Positions 45,635-56,684 of a stretch of DNA of 64,000 nt are shown in pieces (position 1 is the stretch's first letter; the number at the start of each line of letters is the position of its first letter). The notes under the pieces were generated by a model. The model made no database searches. It was not told where the DNA came from and saw only the letters and a program-made list of their open reading frames with translations. The position numbers were made by a program, and so were the translations under genes. Location: positions 62,001-126,000 of the forward strand of contig NW_020167522.1 in the NCBI RefSeq assembly GCF_001641265.1. The letters are read 5' to 3'. This DNA is from Pseudogymnoascus destructans. Taxonomy: Eukaryota; Ascomycota; Leotiomycetes; Thelebolales; Thelebolaceae.

Positions 45635-47919
45635 ATGTCGTGGTCCAACATCTTCGCGGAGAAGGAGAAGGAGAAGGCGCAGGAGCCAGAGCAGTTGCAG
45701 GAACCAGAGCAGTTGCAGGAGCCAGAGCAGTCGCAGGAGCCAGAGCAGTTGCAGGAGCCAGAGCAGTCGCACAAAATCTCCGACTCCGAGCCACGCACCC
45801 CCGGTGACACCTCTAAGCACATCTACGGCGCAAAGTCGCTGGGTGTAAAGCGTATCGAGGCCATCTCGGCCCAGTTCACGGGATTGGACCGCATTATCCT
45901 GTTTTGCAGCATCTTTCTCGTCGCTTATGCGTATGGTCTCGATGGAACGATTAGATATACTTACCAGGTGAGTTTTGTTTGTGCCGCCCGTTGTGTGAGA
46001 AAAGCATTTTCCGCCCATTATTGGGAGCGGATTGGCACCGAACAACAAAATGGGAAGGAGCGATGCTGACTTCACCCCGACAGCCACTTGCGACAGCGAG
46101 CTTTAGTCAACACAGTCTGCTGGCCACCGTCACCGTCCTGCGCTCCATCATAGGCGCCGCAGCACAGGTAAGCAAGAGCCAATTGACAGGACAAGGGATA
46201 ATTCTAACCGCCGTCCAAACTTATAGCCAGCAGCAGCCAAGATTGCCGATGTGTTTGGCCGCGTCGAGCTCGTCATCATCGCCATATTCTTCTATGCCCT
46301 CGGTACGCTGTGCTCCGTCACACCACCATGTATCTCTGTACTGACACCTCGCAGGGACCATCATCGAGGCGGTCTCGAACGGCGTTTCTTCCTTCGCGGC
46401 GGGCGCGGTGCTGTACCAGGTATGCCCTGCCCAACATCATCCCCATGCGAAACATGTCTAACCAGCACGCACAGGTCGGCTACACCATCATCATGCTCCT
46501 CGCTGAAGTCCTCATCGCGGATCTAACTTCCCTCCGCTCCCGTCTGTTCTTCTCGTACCTCCCCGCAGCCCCATTCCTCGTGAGTCCCCCTCCACCCCCC
46601 GCAACCCCTTCACGACCACCTACTCACATGACTAGATCAACACCTGGGTCAGCGGCAATGTTACCGCCGCCGTCTTGAAAGATGCAGGCTGGCGATGGGG
46701 TGTCGGCATGTGGGCCCTCATCTTCCCCATCTGCGCTATGCCCCTCCTCATCACCCTCCTCCTCGCCGGCCGCCGCGCCGACCGCGCCGGCACGCTCGCC
46801 TCCTTCAAGACGCCCTTCCAGGCCCTCGGCTGGAAGCAGTTCGTCATCGAGCTGTTCTGGCAACTCGACGTCGTGGGCATCATCCTCATCATCGCCGTCT
46901 TCTCGCTCATCCTCGTGCCCCTCACCCTCGCCGGCGGCGTCAGGGAGACCTGGAAGACGGCGCATATCATCGCGCCCCTCGTCATCGGCGTCTTCACCAT
47001 CCCCGTCTTCATCCTGTGGGAGAAGAACTGCAAGCACCCCATGGTCCCCTTCCGCCTCCTCAAGGACCGCGGCGTCTGGAGCGCCCTGCTCGTCGCCATC
47101 ATGCTCAACACGGCATGGTACATGCAGGGCGACTACCTGTACACCGTCCTCATCGTGGCGTTTGGCGAGTCCGTTAAGTCGGCTACGCGCATCACCTCGC
47201 TGTACAGCTTTGTCTCGGTCATCACGGGGCTCATCACTGGCATCGTCGTTCGCTTCGTGCACTACCTCAAGCCTTTCATCGTTGCTGGTACTGCACTCTT
47301 CACCGTCGCTTATGGTCTGCTCATCCACTACCGCGGTGGTACGGGTGGCGCGAACCACTCTGGGATTATTGGCGCGCAGGTCCTTCTTGGTATCGCTGGT
47401 GGTCTGTTCCCGTACACCGCACAGGCTAGTATTCAGGCCGCTACTAAGCACGAGCGTACGTTCCCCCCTTCTCTGCTTACCAAGTAAAGTAAAGTAAACT
47501 AACCCCCCAAAGATGTCGCCGTCATAACCGCCCTCTACCTCGCCAACTACTATGTCGGCAGCGCCTTCGGCAACGCCATCTCCGGCGCCATATGGACGCA
47601 AGTCCTGCCCGACAAGCTCGCCTCCAAGCTCTCCCTCGTGACCTCCGACGCCCTCGCCGTCAGCGCGTACGGCAACCCCTTCGCGTTCATCGAGGAGTTC
47701 CCCGTCGGCACGCCCGAGCGCGGGGCTGTCATCACGTCGTACCAGGAGACGCAGCGGTTGTTGTGTATTACGGGGATTTGTCTGAGTGTGCCGCTGATTG
47801 TGTTTGGGTTGTTGACGAGGAATCCGAAGTTGGGGAAGGACCAGAGTTTGAGGAATGCGGAGAAGTTTGATAGGGTTGGTGTGGAGAGCGTGGTGCCGGC
47901 TGAGGGGAGGGAGGCGTAG
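45635..47919 (+). CDS. Siderophore iron transporter, MFS Sit/Arn/Mir type
   Basis: Plasma-membrane or vesicular importer of ferric siderophores. Seven exons: 45635-45967, 46084-46167, 46227-46302, 46355-46419, 46475-46579, 46636-47455 and 47513-47919; 1890 nt, 629 aa. The N-terminal cytosolic tail has five degenerate hexapeptides (QEPEQL/S). Family marks: SLGVKRIEA, YAYGLDGTIRYTYQPLA at the first membrane span, IADVFGR after the second, GWRWGVGMWALIFP, and about 14 hydrophobic spans in total, as expected for this MFS subfamily. The C-terminal exon contains NYYVGSAFGNAISGAIWTQVLP, also typical. No gene for siderophore synthesis lies nearby. Substrate cannot be predicted. Confidence 0.92.
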
Positions 47920-48409
47920 GTGGAGGGGGAGAAGGTTGTTAACTAGTTGGGAAATGGAGGTTGTAGAAATCTTTATTTTATCTTGGGGGAAACGGGGTGT
48001 TGTATTTAACGGGATCATCAACTATTTATTGGCTCTTTCAAGGGCATCATCGTTTATATCAACCCGTACGTGGGACCAAATTTCCTCCCCATAATCCGAA
48101 TCTATTAGATACCAGTAGCACCCTAAATACCCGCACTGATGCAGCAGATGTAGCTGGAATTGCAAGATAGCCGCTTGCAATTTGCGCAACAATTGGATAC
48201 ATATAACATACCTACCTACTTGAAATACCCGGGTAGTTTCTGAAAAAAAAAGTAGGTATATACCTACCCGTGCCGAACACTGTTCAAGGGAGAATTCATC
48301 GCCGACATGACATTCCGGGTTGTAAAGACAAATCAAGCCGATCCAGAGTGTGCGGTGGCGCGCGGGGGGTTGTTATTTCGCGTTCTTCTCGTTGTGGATC
48401 TGAGTTTTT
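47920..48409. other. 3' flank of siderophore transporter
   Basis: 490 bases without a supported gene. Around 48213-48267 short self-complementary pieces CTACCTACTT, ACCCGGGTAG and AGTAGGTATATACCTACC occur, and a TTGCGCAA core at 48182 like those in the 29.6-30.2 kb spacer. Confidence 0.35.
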
Positions 48410-48830
48410 GTCGCTGGTGCGAAGGGTTTCTTGTGGCTGCTGTGTCTTTCGCGCCGGTGTGAGGGGTTTCTTGTGGCTGTCGTGTCTTTCTCGCCGGTGT
48501 GAGGGGTTTCTTGTCGCTGCTGTGTCTTTCTCGCCGGTGTGAGGGGTTTCTTGTGGCTGCTGTGTCTTTCTCACCGGTGTGAGGGGTTTCTTGTCGCTGT
48601 CGTATCTTTCTCGCCAGTGTGAGGGGTTTCTTGTCGCTGTCGTGTCTTTCTCGCCGGTGTGAGGGGTTTCTTGTGGCTGTCGTGTCTTTCTCGCCGGTGT
48701 GAGGGGTTTCTTGTGGCTGCTGTGTCTTTCTCACCGGTGTGAGGGGTTTCTTGTGGCTGTCGTATCTTTCTCGCCAGTGTGAGGGGTTTCCTGTGGCTGC
48801 CGTGTCTTTCTTGCCGCCGTTATGGGTTTT
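48410..48830. repeat. 40-bp minisatellite, 10 copies
   Basis: Ten head-to-tail 40-bp units start at 48421, 48461 and so on to 48781, each reading GAGGGGTTTCTTGTSGCTGY followed by YGTRTCTTTCTCGCCRGTGT; a degenerate partial copy precedes them. Variation is limited to a few positions (G/C at GTGGCTG, T/C, A/G). Because 40 is not a multiple of 3, the unit is read in all three frames on the minus strand, giving a 120-bp protein period. There are no unique spacers between the units. Confidence 0.95.
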
Positions 48831-49271
48831 GTCACCGTCAGCTCATCTCCCCACCGACGCTGAGCCATCTACTCTCCAAAAAGCCCGTTGATGCGCAACT
48901 CGCCGTTGTCTTCCGCGCCACACTCCTATTCCAACAGATTGTGCCATCGGGTTGATGGCCTGAGATGGGTTTCTGCGGTACGGTTTCCCGTCGACTGTTT
49001 GACATGGAGCGAGGTGGTGTGATGTGACCATGGAGACGTGTGTGTGTAGGCTTGTGAAGTTCCAAACCATTGATTCTCCACTTATCTATCCATAACCCTA
49101 CAACCACCGGCAACCGTCGCTCCTACTCCTCTATATAATCCCCCAACCAGTCCACCATACCCTTTAAATCCCAAAGACCAAAATTGTATATACTAAAAAG
49201 TCCCAAAAAGTCCCAAAAAATCCCCCAAAAAAATTGCAAAAATAAAGGGTTTTGTAAATTGACCGTTCGGC
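48831..49271. other. Spacer between minisatellite and tRNA-Gln
   Basis: 440 bases, no gene supported. The A/T-rich end (49190-49250) with CCCAAAAAGTCCCAAAAA repeats contains the Pol III termination stretch of the minus-strand tRNA. Confidence 0.4.
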
Positions 49272-49344
49272 AGGTCCTACCGAGATTCGAACTCAGGTCC
49301 CCGGAATCAGAATCCGATGTGATAACCAACTACACTATAGAACC
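49272..49344 (-). tRNA. tRNA-Gln(CUG)
   Basis: 73 nt without intron. On the minus strand acceptor ends GGTTCTA/TAGGACC pair over seven bases (one G-T). Anticodon stem TCGGA/TCCGG and loop TTCTGAT give anticodon CTG (glutamine, codon CAG). T-arm with GTTCGAATC is standard; D-loop contains AGTTGGTTA. A T run follows downstream at about 49235. Confidence 0.93.
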
Positions 49345-51119
49345 CCTTTTTTGTGGTCGATGCTTGGTTATTGTGGAACTTGAGGGTTTGAACATATGGT
49401 GTGGATCAGGAATTTTGCTGCCGATTGGATGGATGGCTTGGCACTTCACTTTCTTGATATTGGAAATTGTTGCGGCGGCCTTTATATAATTCTCGCTTTT
49501 ATGGTTTTTACTATTTTTTTTTGGATCTTTATATAATCTATATATACAACAATTTACATTATCAAACTGGTAGTCACAGAATACGTATTCCGTGTCTTCC
49601 TATGTCTCAGCTAGCTGGGGCCCATCTCTCTTCTTCTCCTCATCTATCCGTGTTGGCCCGACTATTGCGAGGGATGTAGGCATCCGGGCCGTCGGTGTGA
49701 ACCTACTAAACACGAGGCTCACAAAATAGCTAGGTATTATCATCAGACCGTGCACACTTCCGGTTCTTGGAGAAGGAGAAGCCAAGACACTGCCATATTC
49801 AAAATATCGTATACTCCCGACGTGGCTGTGACACACTCAAAGTGTCCATTCGAAGTAGCCTGCTATCAGAAGGTCCTTCAAATAATTATTTGGCCTTCAG
49901 TTTTGATGGCAATATCCCAAATGTGGTCTCCTCCATCCCCGAGACTCCTTATAGCGTGCCAACCCCCCACTACGGTTACGCAAGAAGCTTATTTCGAGGA
50001 TACTACCATCTCTTCAGTCGTCAAGCCTGGGTTTATTCTGTCTACCCGCAACACCTATGCGGCTTCTTCCAAGGATATTCTAGTCCCTACCATCGCCGTC
50101 TCTCCTGGCACCAAATATGGGTTTGTTCCGCCACTGGCGATACTTACGCATCTTTGTTACCTCAAACGCAGTGTGTGTGTATTACTGATGGGATTGATCC
50201 AAACTCTTATGGGTCATTACACGACGACGAAAATTCTGCCTCATATATTGGGTGGGCAAAGTTTATGGGCATGGTGTCGTGCTTCAAAATCCAACTTGGC
50301 TGCGTACGGGTCATGTGGTATTGTCCTTGTAGCGCCCGAGAATCCCATCCGACTCCTGTTTTATTGAGGCGTCTAACGGAAAGGATCGACCATACGTGGC
50401 AACCAAGATTGCTTGTGGAGAAGGAGTTGGCCATGAGAACGAGATGTATGATAAGATGCAGGTAGCGCCGCTTCTTACAATCTCTGCGAGCGCCCAAAAC
50501 TCTGACAAGGCAAAGAAGGCTGTGATTAATGGCTGCCATACCATGAGCCGTGGTGGCAAGCAAGCATATGGCAAAGCTAATGGTCCAAATCCATTCATTC
50601 CCAACGATCATGTTAGGAAAGTAGCGTAGCGCCTCCTTAATAAGACTGCAATTCCAGACACTCTTGATGCATTATTTTGGTCTGATTGGAGATGCACTTG
50701 GATCCCTCCGTCACATGCATGATGAGCATCACAGAACGGTTGTTGAATATCTCCGCTCTATCCCAACGCAGAAGATGGGAACTGTACTGCCCTGTAAAGG
50801 GCTGTGCCAATATCTTATGGTGCCGCATTCGACATTTTCATGCATCGGCTTGCGGACTGGGTCCTTGAGGCACTGCACATGTAATCCGCATCCGCAGAAT
50901 GGACAGTGGAATTGCCCGATAGAGAGGTGTGCCTCTTCCTTTGCGTGCAAATCTAGTCGCCAATGTCAGACGAGCATAGCTCTGATGGTAGTGTTAGGTC
51001 CCCAGCCCCAAGCGACAGCATTTGGCCGAGGTCGCCACATTGAAGAGATATCTCGGAGCAACACTCAGGAAAACGTGTAATCCCATCGTTGCTGCTCTGA
51101 GTGGAAGAGCTCAAGCAAA
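49345..51119. other. Decayed region, coding-like scraps
   Basis: 1.8 kb lacking an intact gene. From 49750 to 51080 several plus-strand frames of 60-230 codons overlap and switch, with protein-like scraps such as YCPVKGCANILWCRIRHFH (about 50790-50840), perhaps a zinc finger, but no frame is continuous. A near-palindrome CACAGAATAC/GTATTCCGTG lies at about 49575. It leads into the SNF2 relic and may be its upstream part. Confidence 0.35.
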
Positions 51120-52905
51120 GAAGGCATACCGCTCCTTGAAAGAAAGGAGGACAACTTTGCTACCAAAGACTACAAGCCAGAAATATTTACCTACTATTTC
51201 TTGCCAGACCATCAACTTGTCACCCAACCGATGGGTTGGCCCTTGAGGAAGCCATCATATCTAGCGCGTCTAGTTCCGTGCCCGTTGGTGGGGCATGGCA
51301 ACATTGACATAGCCCTTGGGATAACAGATGTCGCTGCTCCCCGTTCACAGGGTATGGTACCAACAACTACTCTGAAGAGCTGGCAACTGTGCGGGTTCAG
51401 GTGTATCACATATTATGAATCAAAGGCCGTGAACGCATATCTCGAGGACACCAAAATTGCTAGCGTATTGACTCGATCCTCGAAGTATTTCAATAGGGAT
51501 CAAATCAATTCTCTCACTGTCATCGTCACGTCCCCTGACACTTTGCGTTCCCGACACGGCCCAGGCGCCCCCCGCCTTTACAGAGTTGCGAAGCTTAGAT
51601 AGACTGAAGATGATGCACGCGAAGCCTTCCACCTCCAATACCCTTTGTGGGAGAGAGATCTTGCGGGTATGTTTGTCTCATAACCGTGGATGAGGCCCAT
51701 TGTATCAAGAACCCGAATGCTGAGATTAGCACAACTATGAGGTGGCTCCGACTAAACTTCGTGATCCTCGCTACAGCAACGATCATTCCTAATAGCATAG
51801 TAGACTGGGAAGGCTATGCTAATCCCATTTAAGGAGACTGCAATCCTTGGACAGCTAAGAACCTAGATGTATGGAAACTCAAGGCGGACGTCAGTCAACC
51901 CATTCAAGCTCCCGGACAAGCACCTAGCTGCAAGTATATTACGCCTCACTACGAAAGCTGTGATTACATGGATCACAGGTCCCGACGCTGATGTATCGAA
52001 GCAAGGAGATTATCTCCTAAAGATCTAGGAACACTGTGTGTTAAGGCGCACCTATTCGTCTGTCGACCTAATGCACGCGAATATGGCGCTAAAAGATCAG
52101 GTGAGAATCGGGGAATCGTTACCTATGCTGTACAGGAGAAGAATAGTATGTCGATTCACTCAAGATCGACATACTATTCTTCTCCTCTAGCACGCTTCCT
52201 GCCCGACGGGACCCTTTGTTAGAATCGGGGTGCGGCGAGGAAGTTGATCCTCCTATCTACATCACTGAGCTTCTACCATCTCAAAAGCTCTACTGCCGAC
52301 ACAGTAAAGAAATAGAAGGATACCTCATATCTTCTCTAGGAACTACTGAAGCTCCTCGCATGAAGCAAGGGGACCTCGTCATATTCACATTACCGGGACC
52401 CATAGATGTCGTTACACAACTGGCGATTATATGCTAAGGGGCTCCGAAGCTCCGACAGTTGCTACAAATGGTAGCTTCCCTTGTTGTTCTTGGTAACAAG
52501 AAGGTGGAGATATAGTGTTCCCTCCCCGCGAATCAGGTGTTTCTGTGTGCGTGCTTTCGGGCGCTGAAGCTCACCGCGGCTGTTTATACCGCTGACTTAA
52601 ACACGGAGGAGAGAGAGAGCCTCGTGAGAAGCTTTACCACTGACGTAAAGGACTACCCGGTCTTCATCAGGAGCTTTGCCGTTAGTTCAATCGGTCTGAA
52701 TCTACAGATGCTCTATAATAATTCTATTGATTTTGACCCCCCCGCAAATGATGGACAGAGTAAACAGTCAATAGGGCGGTTTAGGCGTATTAGCCAGGAA
52801 AAAAATGTAGAGAGATTTAAACTCTCGGTCGAATCGTCGTTTCAGCGCCGCATTATACAGAATGCGTTGAGGAAGGCCATTCCCTCCGCAGCTGCAGAGC
52901 CCTAG
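51120..52905 (+). pseudogene. SNF2-family helicase relic
   Basis: Fragments of both helicase lobes in order on the plus strand. Lobe 1: VIVTSPDTLRSRHGP (about 51520), then ITVDEAHCIKNPNAE with the DEAH box (about 51690), and FVILATATIIPNS. Lobe 2: APKLRQLLQMVASLVVL (52443) with stops, then VYTADLNTEERESLVRSFTT, SSIGLNLQ and QSIGRFRRISQEKNVERF (52537-52905). The frame changes several times and in-frame stops interrupt it. A Walker A motif was not seen. It resembles multicopy SNF2-like genes found in some ascomycete genomes. Not functional. Confidence 0.8.
52135..52185. repeat. Perfect 21-bp hairpin
   Basis: Arms 52135-52155 and 52165-52185 (GGAGAAGAATAGTATGTCGA plus T, and its exact inverse) are separated by a 9-nt loop, TCACTCAAG. 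It lies within the helicase relic between the two lobes. Confidence 0.95.
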
Positions 52906-53308
52906 GTTGGAACCGGTTTCCTTGTGTCTGTTTCTTGACCTGATTTACCTTTCTCAGCTTGCAGCCCTGCATCTCTTTCTGTCGCCTCTCCTCCACGTGC
53001 AAGAGAAATCGCGGATGTAAAGATGAAGGCGTTCTGGCTGTCGATCGGAACTTACCTATGTCTTCTCCTTACCTGTAGTCCAGGTCATAAAGCAGGATGC
53101 TTGAGAGTTTTACATAGAATACTCGTAAAATTCTCTGTTACTTTGCTATTCGTAGCTACAGCGTAGCTTTATTATGATGACATATTTCCGCAGTGAAAGC
53201 AGTGCAACTATATATGACTACGAGATATCGCACTCTCCCTCCAACTTCCCACGCTATCAAATTGTCCAGGTTTTGCTTTGCTTGTTGCTTGGAATTTTCA
53301 AGGATATC

Positions 53309-53728
53309 ATGAATTCATCTTCCAAGCCATCCGATGGCAATGAAGTACACTTTGAGGACATACAGATTGAAGGCTTGCCATTCCATTTGGAGCCACCCTC
53401 CGACATGAATAATGCCCTCATAGGGTAAATCAAACAAGTAAGACCTCTTCATTTTGAACTTTTATTTGCATGACTAACTATAGAATAGGTCGTCAAGGCA
53501 ATCAGCGAACTCATCATGCAGCCCAGTGAGCCTGATGAGCGGAAATTTGTTGTAGACTATGTTGCCGGTTCTAGTCTACGGTACCTACATCAAGTGTACA
53601 CATGGCAAGGAGAGGCACTTCCACCTTTCTACAAAGCAAATGAAGCAGCAAGCCCTTCTGCAACAGCTACTACAAAGAAGAGCTCACACAATGGGCTGTA
53701 TCTCCAGCTCCCGCGTCAAATAGCCTAG
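53309..53728 (+). pseudogene. Orphan gene fragment, unknown
   Basis: Two coding-like stretches: 53309-53428 (MNSSSKPSDGNEVHFEDIQI...) and about 53490-53728 (VVKAISELIMQPSEPDERKF, YVAGSSLRYLHQVYTWQGEA). They sit in the same frame of meaning but no GT..AG pair joins them in phase, so I treat it as broken. Family unknown. Confidence 0.35.
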
Positions 53729-54251
53729 CCCTGCCAAATCTCTCCCATCCCAGATCCTTTGTTTTAAAATTTAATACTTTCTATTCAACCCGTAATAATA
53801 TAGCCTCCAACTTCAGCACACCCTCCCCGGACCAAATCATGCGCAGCCTCTACTCCACAATCCAAAATCCCATGCTCCCAAACATCATCACCTCGACGAG
53901 GTAAGCGCTATAAATACCAGCGCCACAGTGCTCAGAGAAAACTTCAAGACAGACTCTACAAAAGGTCTATACTTATACAGGGACCTGTCAACAGCAGCGC
54001 TTGGACCCGAGGTCGAACGACAGGTATATGGAACAACCAAGAGCGAGTTCGCTGGATGTCTGATCTTGTCGTCGTATTTTTCTTGTCGCCGTATTTTTCT
54101 TGTCGCCGTATTTTTCTTGTCTCCATTTACCCCCTTTTCTCACCACCGTGGCATTTCCTGAGAAAGAAACTACCCAACCCAGTCACCTACGTCCTCTCTC
54201 CCCATGCTCGCAGCAAAAAGCCGCCCTTCCCTCATCTAATCTAACACGACG

Positions 54252-54392
54252 CATCCCCCCATCCCCCCATCCCCCCCATCCCCACATCCCCCATCCCCCA
54301 TCCCCCATCCCCCATCCCCCATCCCCCATCCCCCATCCCCCATCCCCCATCCCCCATCCCCCATCCCCCCCATCCCCCCATCCCCTCACCCC
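54252..54392. repeat. CCCCCAT heptanucleotide satellite
   Basis: About 20 copies of CCCCCAT, some with six C. On the minus strand this is ATGGGGG, a run of G tracts able to form G-quadruplexes; it also creates a Gly-rich minus-strand frame. Not the usual fungal telomere repeat TTAGGG. Confidence 0.93.
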
Positions 54393-54907
54393 TTGCCTTG
54401 CAAATCCGCTTGACCCGCCCCGTACGCGCCGGTATCGGGACTGCTATACCGAGAAGTCGGTCGTGCCGTAGGGGATGGGGGATTGGTAAGCTGGACGGGC
54501 CCTGTATGCGCCCTGTGTACGCCCTGTGTACGCCCTGTGGAATACAAGTCTGCGCTGCGGTGTGTATTGATTATAGGCGGGGCAGTCTGGTCTGGGGGAT
54601 GGGAGATGGGATGGGGTGGCTGTGACTCCACGTCCTCAGCGGCGTGTTGCATCCTCTCGCATCCTCTCGAACCATCTCGCGTACCAGTTCGTCGGAGATC
54701 TCGGCCCTGCCCCAAGTCACCGACTGAGTCACCGACTACCTAGACTTCCTAGGCTGCCTAGACTTCCTAGGCTCTAGACTTTCTAGGCTGCCTAGACTGC
54801 CCAAAACACACGGCTGGGACCACCAACCACGCATAGCAGGGATCTGGGCATGGGGTCGGCGAGCACAGGGAGGGATTGGCGCAAACATTATTTTCTGTTA
54901 GTACGCC

Positions 54908-54955
54908 TTTTTTTTTGTTTTTTTGTTTTTTTGTTTTTTTGTTTTTTTGTTTTCT
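54908..54955. repeat. GTTTTTTT octanucleotide repeat
   Basis: Five copies of G followed by seven T after an initial T run. Confidence 0.93.
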
Positions 54956-55099
54956 TGGGGATGGGGACTGTCACTCCAACCCTATGGAGACAGAGATGAG
55001 GCTGTGAAGGGGAAGTAACTGTCAAATTACTGTAGCTACTCGAGGTCTTATACCTTACACCTTATATCCCAGGCATCCAGCTTACTAATGCTCCCCCCA

Positions 55100-55345
55100 C
55101 CACTAAACTCTCCACTAAACTCCCCACTATACTCTCCACTAAACTCTCCACTAAACTCTCCACTAAACTCTCCACTAAACTCTCCACTAAACTAAACTCT
55201 CCATTAAACTAAACTCTCCACTAAACTAAACTCTCCACTAAACTAACTAAACTAAACTCTCACTAACCCACTAAACCACTAACCTCCTTCTCCACTCACC
55301 CACTAACCCACTAACCCACTAAACTCCACTAAACTCTCCAGTAAA
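55100..55345. repeat. CTCTCCACTAAA minisatellite
   Basis: About 245 bases of the 12-bp unit CTCTCCACTAAA and shortened derivatives (CACTAACC, AAACTAAACT). Confidence 0.9.
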
Positions 55346-55677
55346 CTCCAAACACCAACTAACGTCCTTCCCGTCCTAGCCACCACCTGCTACCCGTGCT
55401 TCATTGCTTCATACTATTGAAAAGTAAAAACTCGTATTCCATCTCGGCGCATTTCTCTACTGCAACCCACCGTCCTTCCCTGTTCAGCGAACCCATTCCA
55501 TTCCGGCCCATCTTGTGTGCCAATGGGGAACGGACGGCGTGTGTCAGCCCGAAGTATCATTTCCGTGATTGGGGCTGACCCATGCAGCGTTTAGCCTGTA
55601 GCGGACTTGGGGAAGGTGCTTGATCGTTTTTGTCATCTGTGCCTTCCCCATCCATCATCCCTCAAGGTGCGGTGCGT

Positions 55678-55801
55678 GTACCATATGCTGGATATCATGG
55701 ATATCCATGATATCCATGATATCCAGCATATGGTACATGATATCCATGATATCCAGCATATGGTACACGCATATCCATGATATCCAGCATATCCAGCATA
55801 T
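55678..55801. repeat. Palindromic GATATCCAT repeat
   Basis: Inverted repeat with arms of about 26-28 bp (ACCATATGCTGGATATCATG at the left, its inverse CATGATATCCAGCATATGGT on the right), followed by two further partial copies ending ATATCCAGCATATCC. Confidence 0.85.
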
Positions 55802-56189
55802 CCTTGAGGAGAAGGGCTGGGGGAGGTTTATAAAGAGAGTAAGTATCCTGTCCCCACTCCACTTTGGCTGCCTTTTGACCTTTCCCTCTTTCTACTACCC
55901 TTTCCCCCTCTATTTTATCGATCCAGCCGTGCATTTGTCGCGGTTAATCACACTATGCACTGAACTGTTTCGGCAATTCTCCACTTCTTCGCTTCTGGCA
56001 AACCTCGTAACGCCGAGAAAAAGGGTTTGCATCGGTTCGGACTGGGCTCGCCGGGGATTTGAGGGCGAAGAGAAGGAAGTGGGAACGGCAAAGAGAGTGG
56101 CTGGTTTCTGAGTCAGAAAAGTTTATTGGCGACGGCGGACGACGAAGGGAGACGGACGGGGTTGATCCTCTTTATATGAACGCGCCCCA

Positions 56190-56325
56190 ACGGACGACAC
56201 ACGACGACGCGACGACGACGACACGACGACGACACGACGACGACGACACGACGACGCGACGACGACGACGACGCGACGACGCGACGACGACGACAACGCG
56301 ACGACAACGTGACGACAACGACGAA
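56190..56325. repeat. ACG/GAC trinucleotide repeat
   Basis: About 135 bases of (GAC)n with ACACGACG interruptions, upstream of the arrestin gene. Confidence 0.93.
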
Positions 56326-56684
56326 TTAACTTGCCTCGGCCCTTATCTTCTACTTGCTTCGGGGTCGTTTCTCAATACATATACCTTGGACGAGCATACG
56401 ATAGATTTCAATTGATTCGATTCTCATTCATCGCGAAAGGAAACCAGATCCTTATCTGCGCCCTGTCAACTGCATATACCATCTTCATCGAGTCAACCAC
56501 ATATTCATGAAAAATAAACAGCATCGGGTCCATCATACATACACGAAACAATCAAATTCATACATTGACCTAGCCTCGCATATCCCGACAAACAACCAGA
56601 ATCAAATATCTGCATTGAGCCATCACTATATTCAAGAATACACGACATAGTCGAACCCGACTACCCTCCATCCAACCACCCACC

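Larger units (their letters stand above)
53729..56684. other. Gene-poor stretch with many simple repeats
   Basis: About 3 kb with no supported gene. Besides the repeats listed separately it contains three copies of TCGTATTTTTCTTGTC (54070-54125), alternating CTAGACTTCCTAGGCTGC units (54740-54800), and a pyrimidine-rich leader of the arrestin gene. Open frames across it follow the repeats. Confidence 0.5.

Noticed and set aside
45349..45822. Cys-rich minus-strand frame (NCSGSCDCSGSC repeats)
   Set aside because: Opposite-strand reading of the QEPEQL/S repeats in the transporter's first exon.
46624..48021. Long minus-strand frame of 465 codons opposite the siderophore transporter
   Set aside because: Shadow of a GC-rich coding sequence: it runs through the transporter's exons and introns alike, and its composition (Asp/Glu/Gly runs) mirrors the sense codons.
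48333..48734. Minus-strand frame of repeated RKTQQPQETPHTGEKDT-like units
   Set aside because: It is only the 40-bp minisatellite translated in rotating frames; no start context, splice signals or neighbouring coding sequence.
48410..48830. CRISPR-like array
   Set aside because: Units are directly adjacent with no spacers, in a fungal nuclear context.
54183..54389. Glycine-rich minus-strand protein
   Set aside because: Product of the CCCCCAT satellite only.
54252..54392. Telomere or subtelomere repeat
   Set aside because: The unit ATGGGGG is not the fungal TTAGGG telomere, and conserved genes continue on both sides.
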